A stretch of DNA of 64,000 bases from Adineta vaga (lineage: Eukaryota; Rotifera). Positions 52,381-63,500 of the stretch are shown here, piece by piece (the first letter of the stretch is position 1; every line of letters begins with the position of its first letter). The position numbers and the translations under genes were made by a program. The DNA lies in the NCBI GenBank assembly GCA_021613535.1, contig CP075496.1, positions 7,130,001 through 7,194,000 of the forward strand, in the 5' to 3' direction. Below the pieces are notes generated by a model. It had not been told where the DNA came from, did not search any database, and saw only the letters and a list, made by a program, of their open reading frames with translations.

Positions 52381-52608
52381 CTTTTTTTCCAACTGAAAAT
52401 AGAGTGCTTATTCTTTATTTGCCATGGTTTATTAGTTTGGCGACATAATTAAATTGTAAAAACTTGTTGATATAAAGCGAATGTATTTCTTCACCTATTG
52501 TCGTCTATTACATTCATAATATTTCGTTGCTATGTAAAATACTGTTATTTATTATTATAATTATAATTTTAATAAACCGAGTGAAAGTTGTTCTGTTACG
52601 TTTTTATA

Positions 52609-52944
52609 ATGTTTGACGAATGTTGCAAAGCATCGTACTCTTTTAGGATTTATCTATTAATAATTTTAATGATTAGATTGGAGAGAAGTTTTGCTTTATC
52701 AAATTTATATGTGACGAATATTGACGATGGATATGCTAATGAAAATATACTGCCGTTGATATCTAACGAAGATCAAATACGAGTGAAGACAAGTTTCGGT
52801 AAAGATAAATTAAATGCTGCACATTTAAGAGACACACGTCAAAGTATGCTCAAATCGATCCCTCTGGTTGCTACTGGTGTTCTTATGCTAATTATGATTG
52901 GTGGTATTATTAGTGTTATAGTCTATCATATTAAAAAATGTTGA
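52609..52944 (+). CDS. Small membrane protein
   Basis: A 111-residue single-exon frame from ATG 52609 (MFDECCKASYSFRIYLLIIL). It has a hydrophobic N-terminal segment that could be a signal peptide, a hydrophilic middle of about 60 residues, and a strong C-terminal transmembrane helix (LVATGVLMLIMIGGIISVIV) followed by a short basic tail (YHIKKC). No family is recognised. It may be the whole protein or the last exon of a larger one. An AATAAA is found near 53168. Confidence 0.5.
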   Translation: MFDECCKASYSFRIYLLIILMIRLERSFALSNLYVTNIDDGYANENILPLISNEDQIRVKTSFGKDKLNAAHLRDTRQSMLKSIPLVATGVLMLIMIGGIISVIVYHIKKC

Positions 52945-53371
52945 AAAAAATGTTCTAATTTTATATGATCATGTCAATGAAACAAGTCCAGAATTGTTTA
53001 GAATAGTATTAACTGTACATGAAAGTAGAGGAGATAATACTTCCAAGACATAATAATACTTTTTGTGTATTTTAATGAAAAGATAAAACTATTCTAAACA
53101 TTAGTCATGTAAACATAAAAATATTTATCTCGAACTAATCTGATGTGAATGGTATAGCTGTAACATAAATAAAAATAGCATTTTTCTCAAGTAACAACAC
53201 CTTAAAATGTTTCATATTCACTAAGTTTTATTTATTAATACAGTACTCCGTGAAAAAAAAATTAATGAAATAAATTGTGTACAGAAAAAAATATTTATTG
53301 AGGAATGAGAAATTGTTAAGATTGCCATTACCACTACATACTACAGATTGTACACCGTTTTCGTGATCATC
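52945..53371. other. Convergent 3' spacer
   Basis: This 427-base AT-rich stretch lies between the ends of the small membrane protein gene (plus) and the repeat-tailed secreted protein gene (minus). AATAAA signals occur in both directions. No gene is seen. Confidence 0.5.
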
Positions 53372-54385
53372 TTATTCAGATTGTTTATCACCTCGACGAT
53401 CACCTCTTCTGCCTGTTCCAGTATTTTGATTATCACCTGATCCGATGCGTTGACGATCACCGCTTCTGCTTGCTCCGGTATTTTGATTATCATCTGATCC
53501 GGTACGTTGACGATCACCGCTTCTGCTTGTTCCAGTATTTTGATTATCACCTGATCCGGTGCGTTGACGATTATCCGTTCCAGTTCCTTGAAAATCATCT
53601 TTTCGGACGCCTTGACGATCGTTTTTTCCAGTTCCTTGAAAGTCGTCTTTTCGAGTATCCTGACGATCAATTGTTCCAGTTCCACGAAAATCATCTTTTT
53701 TTGTACCTTGACGATCACCTTTTCTTGTGTCTTGGTGATTATCTGTTCCAGTACCTTGAAAATCATCTTTTCTTGTATCTTCGCGACCTTTTTGTCGTGA
53801 ATCACTGGGAAATCGATTATTAGGATTTAATCGGGAACCCTATAAAAACAATTGATTTCTATATCATCTATTACATAGTTTGAATTATCTCACCCATCTA
53901 TCACCACCTGAGCCAAATTCGTTATCGCGATCCTAACAAAATCAAAATTTTATTTAAATATCATTTGACATTCATAAAATAACTTGAAATAAGCTTTGAA
54001 GATTTTCTCATGTTCTTTCACGTTTTGATAGAGTATCTTATTTTTTCAAGTGTTTTCGTTATATAAAATGACTTACACGATCAAAACGACCAGATGGAAA
54101 ACCACGATCACGTTCATGGTTATGATGACGATGATGAGGTCGGAATGGAGAAGAATTAGAATTTCGACCTCTATCTGCACAACAAACGCCAAATCTATTC
54201 ACACAACAACCTCGTAATACACTCCATTGAAAGCAGCATTCTCTGGGAGAAAATGACTGTGATAGAATATCTAGTAGAATGAATAAACAAACAAACAGGT
54301 GGATGTTTATATCATGAACAAGTTGATAATACATACTTGGTAAGATAATAGCAATTAATACGAAGCAGAAGATAATCTTCATCAT
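53372..54385 (-). CDS. Secreted six-cysteine protein with polar repeat tail (paralogue 1)
   Basis: Four exons (54337-54385, 54077-54270, 53894-53932, 53372-53839) give 249 residues. Exon 1 is a signal peptide (MMKIIFCFVLIAIILP). Exon 2 carries a cysteine module with three CC pairs, ECCFQWSVLRGCCVNRFGVCC, followed by an Arg/His-rich stretch. The last exon is a highly polar repeat tail: about four 16-residue units based on DDFQGTGTDNRQDTRK and then three 19-residue units based on GDRQRTGSGDNQNTGTSRS. The tail should be unfolded and very soluble. The start at 54385 is chosen over an in-frame ATG at 54421 because it matches the paralogue and leaves room for the TATA-like site. The module and exon plan are shared with the gene at 55084-55656. 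Function unknown; a matrix or desiccation role is speculation. Confidence 0.82.
53396..53566. repeat. Three 57-bp tandem coding repeats
   Basis: Three consecutive 57-bp units inside the last exon of paralogue 1 encode GDRQRTGS(G/D)DNQNTG-type peptides. They are about 90 per cent alike by eye. Codons in the repeats are also alike, which points to recent expansion. Confidence 0.8.
53567..53785. repeat. 48-bp coding repeats, diverged
   Basis: About four units of near 48 bp in paralogue 1 encode DDFQGTG-xxDRQ-xTRK. They are more diverged than the 57-bp units next to them. Confidence 0.65.
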
Positions 54386-55083
54386 TTCTTGAACACAATC
54401 AATGACTAGACAGAATGACATACTAGATTATACGATTACACACGTTTATATACTATGACGAAAAGGAGAAAAAAATGATATATTCACTGCGGACGGAATA
54501 GAATATCGAGTATGTGATCTAAGTATATATCTTTCTGTATGAATCAGCTAATTCAAATAAAGCAAGTTATAACATAATCTTCTATTCTGTTTTTATTTTT
54601 ACAGATGTACACTGAACGAAATTGGTATGATATAGTAAATTCTTTGTAAAAGACATAACATTAAAAGGCAATGCTGACTATTTCTTTTTTTTCTATTATG
54701 AATCGATTATTTCTATCGACTGTAACTAATATTCGATCATTGCAATGATTACTGAAGCCATTCGAGATTACTAGAAACAAATGTAGAAAAAAAAGCATAT
54801 TCTAAAAACAAGAAATCGAACCATTGATTGCAAGATGACGAATCGATTTCGTTAAAAAACTATTTATCGATAGATTAGTTCGATAAGTTTTATTTCAATT
54901 AATGTTTCACTAAATACAATCGTTCTTGCAATGTATATTTGAATATTGAGTTTGTTAAATAAATAAAACTAGAAGATTTTACATTTGAGTAAGCTTTATT
55001 TAAGAGGACATGATTATTACATTGAAATATGAAATATTAATTAGATTACAAGCGTACAATTAATTTGAAAGATACAAACATCT
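54386..55083. other. Spacer between the two paralogues
   Basis: This 698-base stretch is the upstream region of paralogue 1 and the 3' flank of paralogue 2. A TATA-like site is at 54443-54453. Nothing coding is recognised. Confidence 0.5.
54443..54453 (-). promoter_or_regulatory. Probable TATA box of paralogue 1
   Basis: On the minus strand it reads GTATATAAACG, about 60 bases before the ATG at 54385. The plus-strand core CGTTTATAT also occurs before paralogue 2, at a similar distance. Confidence 0.5.
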
Positions 55084-55656
55084 TTAACGGCCATGGCGTC
55101 TACCACCTCCACCACGATGTCCACCACCTCCACGGTGCCAGCCACCACCACCACGATGTCCACCACCTCCATGGTGCCAGCCGCCACCACCGCGACGCCA
55201 TCCACCACCACCATGACGCCATCCACCACCACCGTGACGCCAGCCACCGCCACCATGACCCCATACACCACCACCATGACGCCAGCCACCGCCACCCCAA
55301 TTCTAAGCAAACCATTCATTTTGTAAATAGCAATAAAATGACATATTACAACTTACTCTTCTCCATCCACCTCCGTAATATCCGCCACCATAATATCCAC
55401 CGCCTCCATAGTAATAATTATTTGAATAATAATTAATACCAATAGCAGTGTCATAACAACATTGGTAGTAACTATTCAGACAACAACTACCATCCTCACT
55501 CCACGTGATACAACATCCATCACCAGGAAATGATGCTCTGACAATATCTATCATCAAACAAAAGATAAAATTTGAAATTAATCGCTTATTTCTCATGAAA
55601 AACTTACTTGAAAGAATAATAGTGAGAAAAATAAAATACGTAATAGTTGAAGTCAT
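55084..55656 (-). CDS. Secreted six-cysteine protein with Gly/Trp/His-rich tail (paralogue 2)
   Basis: Three exons (55608-55656, 55357-55547, 55084-55302) give 152 residues. Exon 1 (MTSTITYFIFLTIILS) is a signal peptide of the same 49-nt length as in paralogue 1. Exon 2 has GCCITWSEDGSCCLNSYYQCC, with cysteine spacing identical to paralogue 1, and then a Tyr/Gly stretch (NYYYGGGGYYGGGYYGGGW). Exon 3 repeats GGGGWRHGG-type units rich in Gly, Trp, His and Arg up to stop 55084. Such tails occur in cuticle, shell or adhesive matrix proteins and in some antimicrobial peptides. The opposite strand is also open over exon 3 because of the repeat, but only this frame continues across the introns. Confidence 0.85.
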
Positions 55657-55989
55657 TTCCTCTAATGTTTTGAAATGACTATGAACTTATTTCGAAGATA
55701 ACATTCGTTTATATTTCATGAAAATTGCGTAAGAATAAAGAAAAGTAAAAAGTCCATTCAGTCAGTACATTTGGTCTTTGTTTCAACCACATCGAGAACA
55801 TTCAAGACGAACAAACGATGGACGAGAGAATGAATATAGAATTTGAATCACGATATTTATAGTTTTACTTTTTCTATCAAAAGTATAAACCAATCATTCA
55901 TGGTTCTGTGTCTTTTTTTATTATCAGTGATTACGAATAGAGAATGGCGCAATAATTTAACTATCGACTTGCACAGGATTATTGCTTCT
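55657..55989. other. Divergent promoter region of paralogue 2 and the galectin-like gene
   Basis: Holds the TATA-like site at 55706-55717. A second candidate signal-peptide start for the galectin-like gene (MVLCLFLLS, ATG 55900) also lies here. Confidence 0.45.
55706..55717 (-). promoter_or_regulatory. Probable TATA box of paralogue 2
   Basis: On the minus strand GAAATATAAACG sits about 50 bases before the ATG at 55656. Nine bases (CGTTTATAT on the plus strand) are identical to the site before paralogue 1. Confidence 0.45.
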
Positions 55990-57051
55990 ATGTGTCATTT
56001 CATACTACTTTCATTACTTTATTCACATCATCAATTTATTATTCTCAGTTTCATCTCATTTTGTGATAGTTATCGTCGTTATTTTCAGCTTATCAATTGC
56101 GTAGATGGGGTAGATTTTCTTCTTTAATAAAATCTATATATTTTCGTAAAATTCTATTTTCAGACATTTTATATTACTAATCATACGGAAAAAATTACAT
56201 CAGAATTGAAAGCAAACGATGAAATAATCATTTTTGGTGTACTAATTGAACATATGTAAGTGAATATGTTGTCAATAATGTATTAGAAACATTATTTGAT
56301 CTTTCACAAAATCTTAAGTTTTCCGTGTACAGAAGAAGATAAAAAGAGCAATGTCTTTATTACGTAACTTATTTTAGAATTTATATTGATCTACTAGAAG
56401 ACAAAAACAACATTCCGTTTCATGTTCGATTTGCGAATAATATCGTTATATTTAATAATAAGAAAAAAGGTATTTGGTTAAATGAAATCAAATCACCATA
56501 CAGTCCCTTAGTAAACAATGCCACATTTGTAATCCTTATTCTTGTCAATGCACATGATAAATATAATGTAAATAATTCAATTTCTTATACTTTATCTTTT
56601 GATTCTTTCTGTCTACATACATTTACAGGTAACGTACAATAATCTAACACTTTTTAACATTGAAAAACGTGAATCATTAAGAAATGTTAATCAATTTCAT
56701 ATCTATGGTAATTTTACACTTAAATCAGTAAAAGTTATTCATATTAGTAAAGAAGGTGAATAAATTTTCTCTATGAAAACTAATGTTCTATTCTCATCTA
56801 TAGAAGATAACTCAACGAAAATTACAATCATTATTGGAATAGCAATTACATCAGTCTTAATTATTATTACAGGATTGGGAATATGTTGTATTCTACGACG
56901 ACATAAAGCGCATTCTAAATCTGAACATAGATCAAATAATGATCAAGATTCAATCATGGAAAGTGTAGGAAGTTTTCGAAGTGATCGAACAAGTCGATCA
57001 AATGTGAGACATACCCAGCAATCAATGCATTTTCCTTTCACAGAAGGTTAA
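55990..57051 (+). CDS. Membrane-anchored galectin-like protein
   Basis: Several exons joined by short introns. A hydrophobic N-terminus (from ATG 55990, MCHFILLSLLY, or possibly ATG 55900) precedes an exon with ELKANDEIIIFGVLIEH. Next come NIPFHVRFANNIVIFNN, GIWLNEIKSPYSPLVNN, FVILILVNAHDKYN|VTYNN and NVNQFHIYGNFTLKSVKVI. This order fits the galectin beta sandwich (HFNPRF, G.WG.E.R, PF..G..F.I.I, V.VN, I.GD). The sugar-binding HxNPR and WGxEx(R/K) residues are only partly kept (HVRF, WLNEIK). A transmembrane helix follows (ITIIIGIAITSVLIIITGLG), then a tail with SIMESVGSFRSDRTSRS, ending at 57051. Galectins are normally leaderless and soluble, so an anchored form is unusual. The first exon is uncertain. 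Confidence 0.72.
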
Positions 57052-57544
57052 AATTTATATGAAAAGAAAAAAAGATTATGTTCGAAATTAATTATGATAG
57101 TGCATAATTTCTGATGAGAGAAATAAATCTTTCTATTACAAATCTATCAAATGTAAATGTAAATTGAAATGAAATGTTTTTTTTTTATTTACACATCAAA
57201 ATTCATGCGTCAACTTGATTGAGGTTGATTTTTTGTTAGTTTACTTCGAATTCTCCATCAGACAACAACCGTATTTTACGTAAGTTCAGAAGAAAAAGCA
57301 GCGACATAGAACAGCGCAAAAATTCCAAATGTTATCGATGCATTTCCTATCTATTTATTCAGCGCCATCTATCGAAGAACAGTCAAATAATTTCAATGGT
57401 ATTATCAGTTCTTCAATCAGCTTGCAGCTATAAGATCGGTCATTTATTCGTTCTTTCGTTCCGTTATTAGATACTATTAGACAGACATATTCTTCTATTG
57501 ATATCTTGAAATAAAAACTCAATGAATTGATATCAATTAAATCG
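57052..57544. other. Spacer before huntingtin
   Basis: This holds the 3' end of the galectin-like gene, with an AATAAA near 57122, and the upstream region of huntingtin. A minus-strand open frame at 57355-57621 overlaps the start of huntingtin and is not supported. Confidence 0.55.
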
Positions 57545-60500
57545 ATGGATAAATTAAGTAAATCACTTGAGGTATTAAAACTACTTTCCAATACAGCATC
57601 AGAAACATTGGCAACAAGCAATGAAAAGTATGAAGAAGAACATTTTCTTCTATTTATTTATATCTATTTTATCTATTCTTTACATTTCTTTTTTTTACAT
57701 TCAACAGATCTCGACTAGATCCAATTTCGATAAGTAAAGAAAAGATTCATCATTTAAATAATATTACTGATCTACTATGTTCACCGACATTGACGAGGTA
57801 AATAGATTGATCTATTCAATGAATATTTTTCACTTTCGATCCTTGATTTTCCTCTAGAGGTAATAATGATAATTATTTTAAATTATTAACAGCAAGTGTC
57901 GAAACATTATTTACGCATTGTGATGAAAGTGATCATGATGTACGATTAGCTGCTGAAGAAAATATCAATAAACTTATTAAAGTAAGAGAAGAAAACATTT
58001 CTTTTGTAATCCAATACATTCGATCTTTTTTTCTTTCAATGAAAAAATAGAATCTAAAAGAAACACATTTAGCCAGAGTACAAGTTGAATTACATCGAAT
58101 TATTAAACGAAATCCTAATGTTGGACCACGAGCTTTGAAAGGTTGATTGTTTATTTAGTTTTAATAATATGAAGAATTTTGTTTGAATATTTATTCAGGT
58201 GCTTTATGGAGATTTGCAGAATTAGCAAATGTTATACATGCAAAAAAGATTCGACCTTTCTTCGAACATTTATCTGCAGCTTTTTGTTCGATTGCATCTC
58301 GATCAGAAGATATTGTTCATGAGAAATTACCTGATTATTATGAGTTAATCTTTCGTATTCTTGGTCAATCAATCAATGACAAAGAGATCAAAGTAAGTGA
58401 TTATAGAAAGTTTTGCAATATCAACAATGAAAATATCTGTTTCGATTTGATTTCTACACGCGAGAATATTCTTTTACATTAGGAACTTCTTTTGGCTTAT
58501 TTGGCAAATATGGCACATGAATCACCATTGATTCGTCGTTCATCAGCTGCATGTCTGGTTGTTATCTGTCGCCATGCACGTTATCCAATGGCTGTTGCTC
58601 GTTATTTAATGACATATGCAATTGGTAAGTCCTTTTTGAATTTGAATTCAAATGTGTGAATGAAATGTTTTCATCTAGATCAATTACTTGAACATCATAA
58701 TCAAAGTGAAAGTATCCGTTTACTCAATGGCTGTCTTGCTTTGATAAAAAATCTAATTCACTTACTTGGATTGAACATTGAAGATTTCCTTTCATCATCA
58801 AAAATAATTCAACAACCATTGAATACAAGTAAAAATCTTGACACGAATGAACAACATCTACCCATTAATATTCGACAAATCATCGAAGTAAATCGTTAAC
58901 ATATAATCAATTCATTTTCTTAACTTCTTAATTCTACTAGTGCGTTGATATGATATGTTATCTTTGTTTACAACATACGGATCATAATGTTGTATCAAGT
59001 TCATTGGAAACACTTGAAGTTATACTTAAATATTCAAATTTATTTGATTTCGATCAATTATTGATTTCAACTGAAAATCAATTGATCGAAGAATCACGCG
59101 TTTATCAGACATTAAAATCAAGTAGGAAATGTTCTTTTTTTGACAAAGAAAATATATCGATATGACTAGATTATCCAACGTATCAACGTTCTTTGATTGA
59201 TATTAATGATACTCAATTTCTATTAACAAATAAAAGTAATGATGAACTAGATTCAACATCAACGATTAATAATGAAAAACGAACATCAGCAGCTAAACTT
59301 GTTGAACAACTCATTTCTAAGTAAGTCAACACAAATGATTTCTTTCAATGAAACTTCTTTCGTTTTAAGATATATTCTCAATATGGATGGAACAATTAAA
59401 AGTGATGATGAATCACGTGTTAGTATTAAAAGTACTACACTAACATGTCTTTCATATTTATCAAACATTCATCCATTTGCATTTTTCGATTCATTCGAAT
59501 ATCCTACAGAAAGTATGTTCACAGTTTTTCATGAAAGTAACTAAGCTTGTTATTGTTTTAGTTATAACATATCTTTTATCTTTACGTGAACATGGTGATC
59601 CACATTTGCGAGGTGCATTTGCTAATTTACTTGCTAAATTAATTGAAACTACTGTTCGTCTTCTTACCATATCTCCACCAATCTCATCATTAACAAATTC
59701 ATTTAATAATTCTTTCATCAATCAATGTTCAATTGTTTCCATTGATTCACAAGAAAGTTCACGATTAGGTTTGAAAAGAGAAAGATTATAATCTTGTTTT
59801 AGTTCATTCATATATCTTTTATTAATAGATATGCAATTAGGTATTTTAGCAGAATTACTTTCGACATTTCGATCATGTTTGAATGATAACAATGCACGTG
59901 TGATACATGTTTCATTAAATGCTTTACGTACATTATTATCAGTTTTATTAACAAACAGTCATGCATTGACAACTATTGCTACTGAATTATTAGAAGATGC
60001 TATACAACATAGTTCAAGTACATATGTTCTTGCTAAAGTAGAATTTAACTAATCGATCATGATAGATAAGTTCTTTCTTTTTGTATTTTATAAATAGGTT
60101 GCTCTAGCTCAACTTATTGGAAATATTGATTTTCGAATATTAACTTATCTCGAACAACAACAGCAATTTAAAAAAACAGTCAGTTTTCTTTTGCAAATAT
60201 GAAAACGTGTGTAAATAACATTAGTATACATTCTAGAATCGTGCATGGTTAGATCGATGTATTGATATTATTTTCATATTTCTTGCGGATGATGATGCAC
60301 GTGTTCGTCAAGTAGCAGCTGTGACATTTGCAAAGTAAGTTTCTAAACTATCGCAATTTTGACGAAATAAATGTGACGATAGTGTGACACTTTACATCTA
60401 ATCTCTAAGAATGATATGTACGATCAGAAGCAATTCATATTTTCATTTTCTTTCAACCATAGATTTGTTGATCAAAGTTCATTTTTGCCATGTCAATGGC

Positions 60501-63500
60501 CAATACATTCCCTATTGAAATGGATCAATTCATCCTGTCAATGGATCTATACAGTTCATCATTCATTACAACAATCGAATCCATCTATAATTGTATCGAA
60601 TGCTGAAAGTCAATGTGAAGCTATTTCATGTCTATCGACATTAATATTCGATCGTTTAGCTCAAGCATCAACTCGAATACAAATTGTGCGTTGATTTTGT
60701 TTTCGAAAGATCTTCTCTTTTAATTTAAGTACATTTTTTTTGAAGGTCGGATGTTTCGAAGGTATATCTGCACTTGTCAACGTTCTTACACCAGTTACTA
60801 TTCGATCATTTTTTCACAATCAATATGATGAACTTCGCCTATTGATACATTTTTTCAAACATCCATTTGTTTTACATGATCTTAATAATCTACAATTATT
60901 GTTCGATATGCTCAATAGAATCTTTTTAAGTAAAGCCTTTATATTGACTATGATTAATTATTCACGTTTTTCGTCATTAGATCTATCGAATTCTACAACG
61001 GAATTTCTTGATATTCAATCGGCTGAAAAAGTGTTTCACTTTTTAATAAAGTAAAATTTATCGAAAACATGTTTTCTTCCATGATCATTTGTTTTTATCT
61101 TAGAATTCTATCTATCTTTGCTTGTGTTGTCGAAGATACTACACCACCAGTACCACCATCATCAAAAATCAATTTTCCTCAATTACCTGCATCACCTCAA
61201 CAATTAAAGAAACGTATTGAAAGTAATATTGACTCGAACAAAAACGATAAAGATATCATAAGTTCTGACAGCACAAATTCTTTGACAACAAGTAAAGATT
61301 CCACACTTACATCTAGTACAAGCAATACTGATAAAGATAAAAAAGTTAATCGAACACAATTAGGCGCTTTTGGAAATAATCCATCCATGATGAAATTATT
61401 TGATCTAATTCGACAATCCTATCAAACACATAAAAGTTTAATAAGTTCATCCGAAACCGATCGTTTTGGTCAATTACTTTCATCAACATTAATTTGTATT
61501 AAATCGGTTATAAATCTTATTTCAATACAAGATATATTAAAACATTTAGAAGAAACATTGACTTATCTTAAATCGACATTTAATATTGATAAGATTAATA
61601 CTATTCAATGTACACAAGAAGTAAGTTTTCTCATTAGAAATTTACATTGATATGTAAGAGATTTTCTTCGTCTAGTTTTTACAAAATCTTCATCAACTTG
61701 CAGTAAGTTCTGTAACACCAAATGAAATGAAATCTTCTAATCCTTCCGTACAAAACTCGACAAATAATTCGTTAACAAATATTCATACAATTACTATTCG
61801 ACATCCTATGATGTATCTATTTGGATCACGTCATACATCAAGTGTTGCAAGTGATCAATCGATTGAAAATACAAACATTCGAGAGTATTTCATTTGAAAG
61901 AATCCTTTGAAAAACTGATCTACTCTTTTCCTATTAGATTTTATTTAACTCTAAAACAACGAAAAACAATTGATCATCTTAAACGTCCACCCAATCGAAC
62001 TGAACGTGGAAAAATTGGAAGTTATATTCGTCTTTTCGAAGCCATTGTCATTCTTAGTTTAAAAAAATATGTCAATTCAAATGAAACCGAATTTCAAGCA
62101 TCCGTCCTAGATTTACTTGTTCAATTATTACTTCTTCGTGTTAATTATAGTTTATTAGATGCTGATGAAGTTTGTTTCTTTTATTTTTCAACCTTCATTT
62201 TCTTTTCATTTATCTATTTTAGCATTTTCTCACTCATATAACCAATCAACTTGAAATGATCGAAGAAACAATAGCAGGTTATGATGTTTCATCACATTTT
62301 ATCTATCGTATTGCTGAATTTCTCATGATGTTATCACATGATACACTTCATTCAAAACAAGTGATTAAAGTACAAGATTTAATCAAACATTGTGATTTAT
62401 TATTAGCAAGTGGACACGAACCAGAAACACATGGTAAAAAAAAGAAGAGGAAAATAAATTGATTTTTAAATCCAAAACAAATTGTTATTTAGCTTTAGCA
62501 GCATTAGAACCAGTTGTCTACGATCTTTTTCTCGTTCGATTAAAAACTGATAATAAAGAATTAGAAGCACAACGAATGGTAATCGTTCAAACATTGTTAA
62601 AACTTGTTCGATATAATAAAGTAAAATTTTCTCACCCAAAATAATTCATGAAATCTCTTGTAAATATCTTCTAGGCTTTACAATTGTTAACTGTTATACT
62701 CGATAGTGTTCGAAGTGAAGTCGATAAATGGAAACGACTTTCTCGACAAATTGTAGATGTCTTACTTGTTCATTTACAATCAAATATTTTCATCAATTCA
62801 TCGAAGGTTAGTTTTAATTTGTTCGAATTATGATTTTATTGAATGTTAATTCTTAGACTCAATCTTTATTGGATATTTATTCAACACAATTAGCATTATT
62901 CGATGTTGTATCATCAGTTGCATTACGTCCAATTGATCCATTTGTTGCTGCTTTTCAAACATTGGCAAATCGAACTGTTTGTTAATGTTTTCATTTGAAA
63001 AAAATTTGTTGAATGTTTTCTTTTCTCCAAAGGATTTGGATCGACATTCAATTAGTCGATGGTTAATGAATATTAATGTTGTCCTTCGATGTCTTATACA
63101 AAATTCTACAGAAGATGCAATATTAGTACGATGGAAAGATGCTTTAACATCGAATAGTGTCATACGAGACGAGAGTTTCAGCTCGTATGTATTAAAGAAG
63201 AATCTATACTAAGATAAAACAAACGAATAATTTTGTGTATTTTAGAGCATTACTTCGAATTTTACATGATGTTACTTTACGTCTGCTGACGACTACACGA
63301 CAATCACGTGGACAGATTGATATGATATTGGTCATTTTTGCTTCGGATTATCTTTATTTATTAATGTACATCGTTGAGAATGGTAAAGAATTTCAATGAT
63401 TGATTATATGTTAAACAGAAATGTCTAAATAGTTCTATAAACATCATTATAGCTAGAATCTGCATTTAGTAGTTCGCATGTTCATTTGTTGATTGCATTT

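Larger units (their letters stand above)
50132..52608. other. 2.5-kb spacer, partly pseudogene-like
   Basis: After the AC repeat no intact gene is seen. From about 51250 to 52380 the minus strand shows coding-like fragments broken by stops and frame changes, listed separately. The last 200 bases should contain the promoter of the small membrane protein gene. Confidence 0.5.

Noticed and set aside
53341-53805. A 154-residue minus-strand frame that looks like an Ile/Val/Glu/Lys heptad repeat protein
   Set aside because: It is the wrong frame of the repeat-tail exon. The correct frame continues across three upstream exons to a signal peptide and cysteine module, and this one does not.
55041-55319. 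Minus-strand Val/Ala-rich 92-residue frame
   Set aside because: A shifted frame of the same GGT/GGA repeat; it overruns the true stop at 55084 and the intron border at 55302.
55065-55436. Plus-strand His-rich and Thr-rich frames
   Set aside because: They are antisense to the Gly/Trp/His repeat exon, where the repeat keeps several frames open. They have no start context or splice support, and they cross the intron.
57355-57621. 88-residue minus-strand frame over the huntingtin start
   Set aside because: Overlaps the huntingtin N-terminal exon, whose N17-like helix and following exons are well supported on the plus strand.
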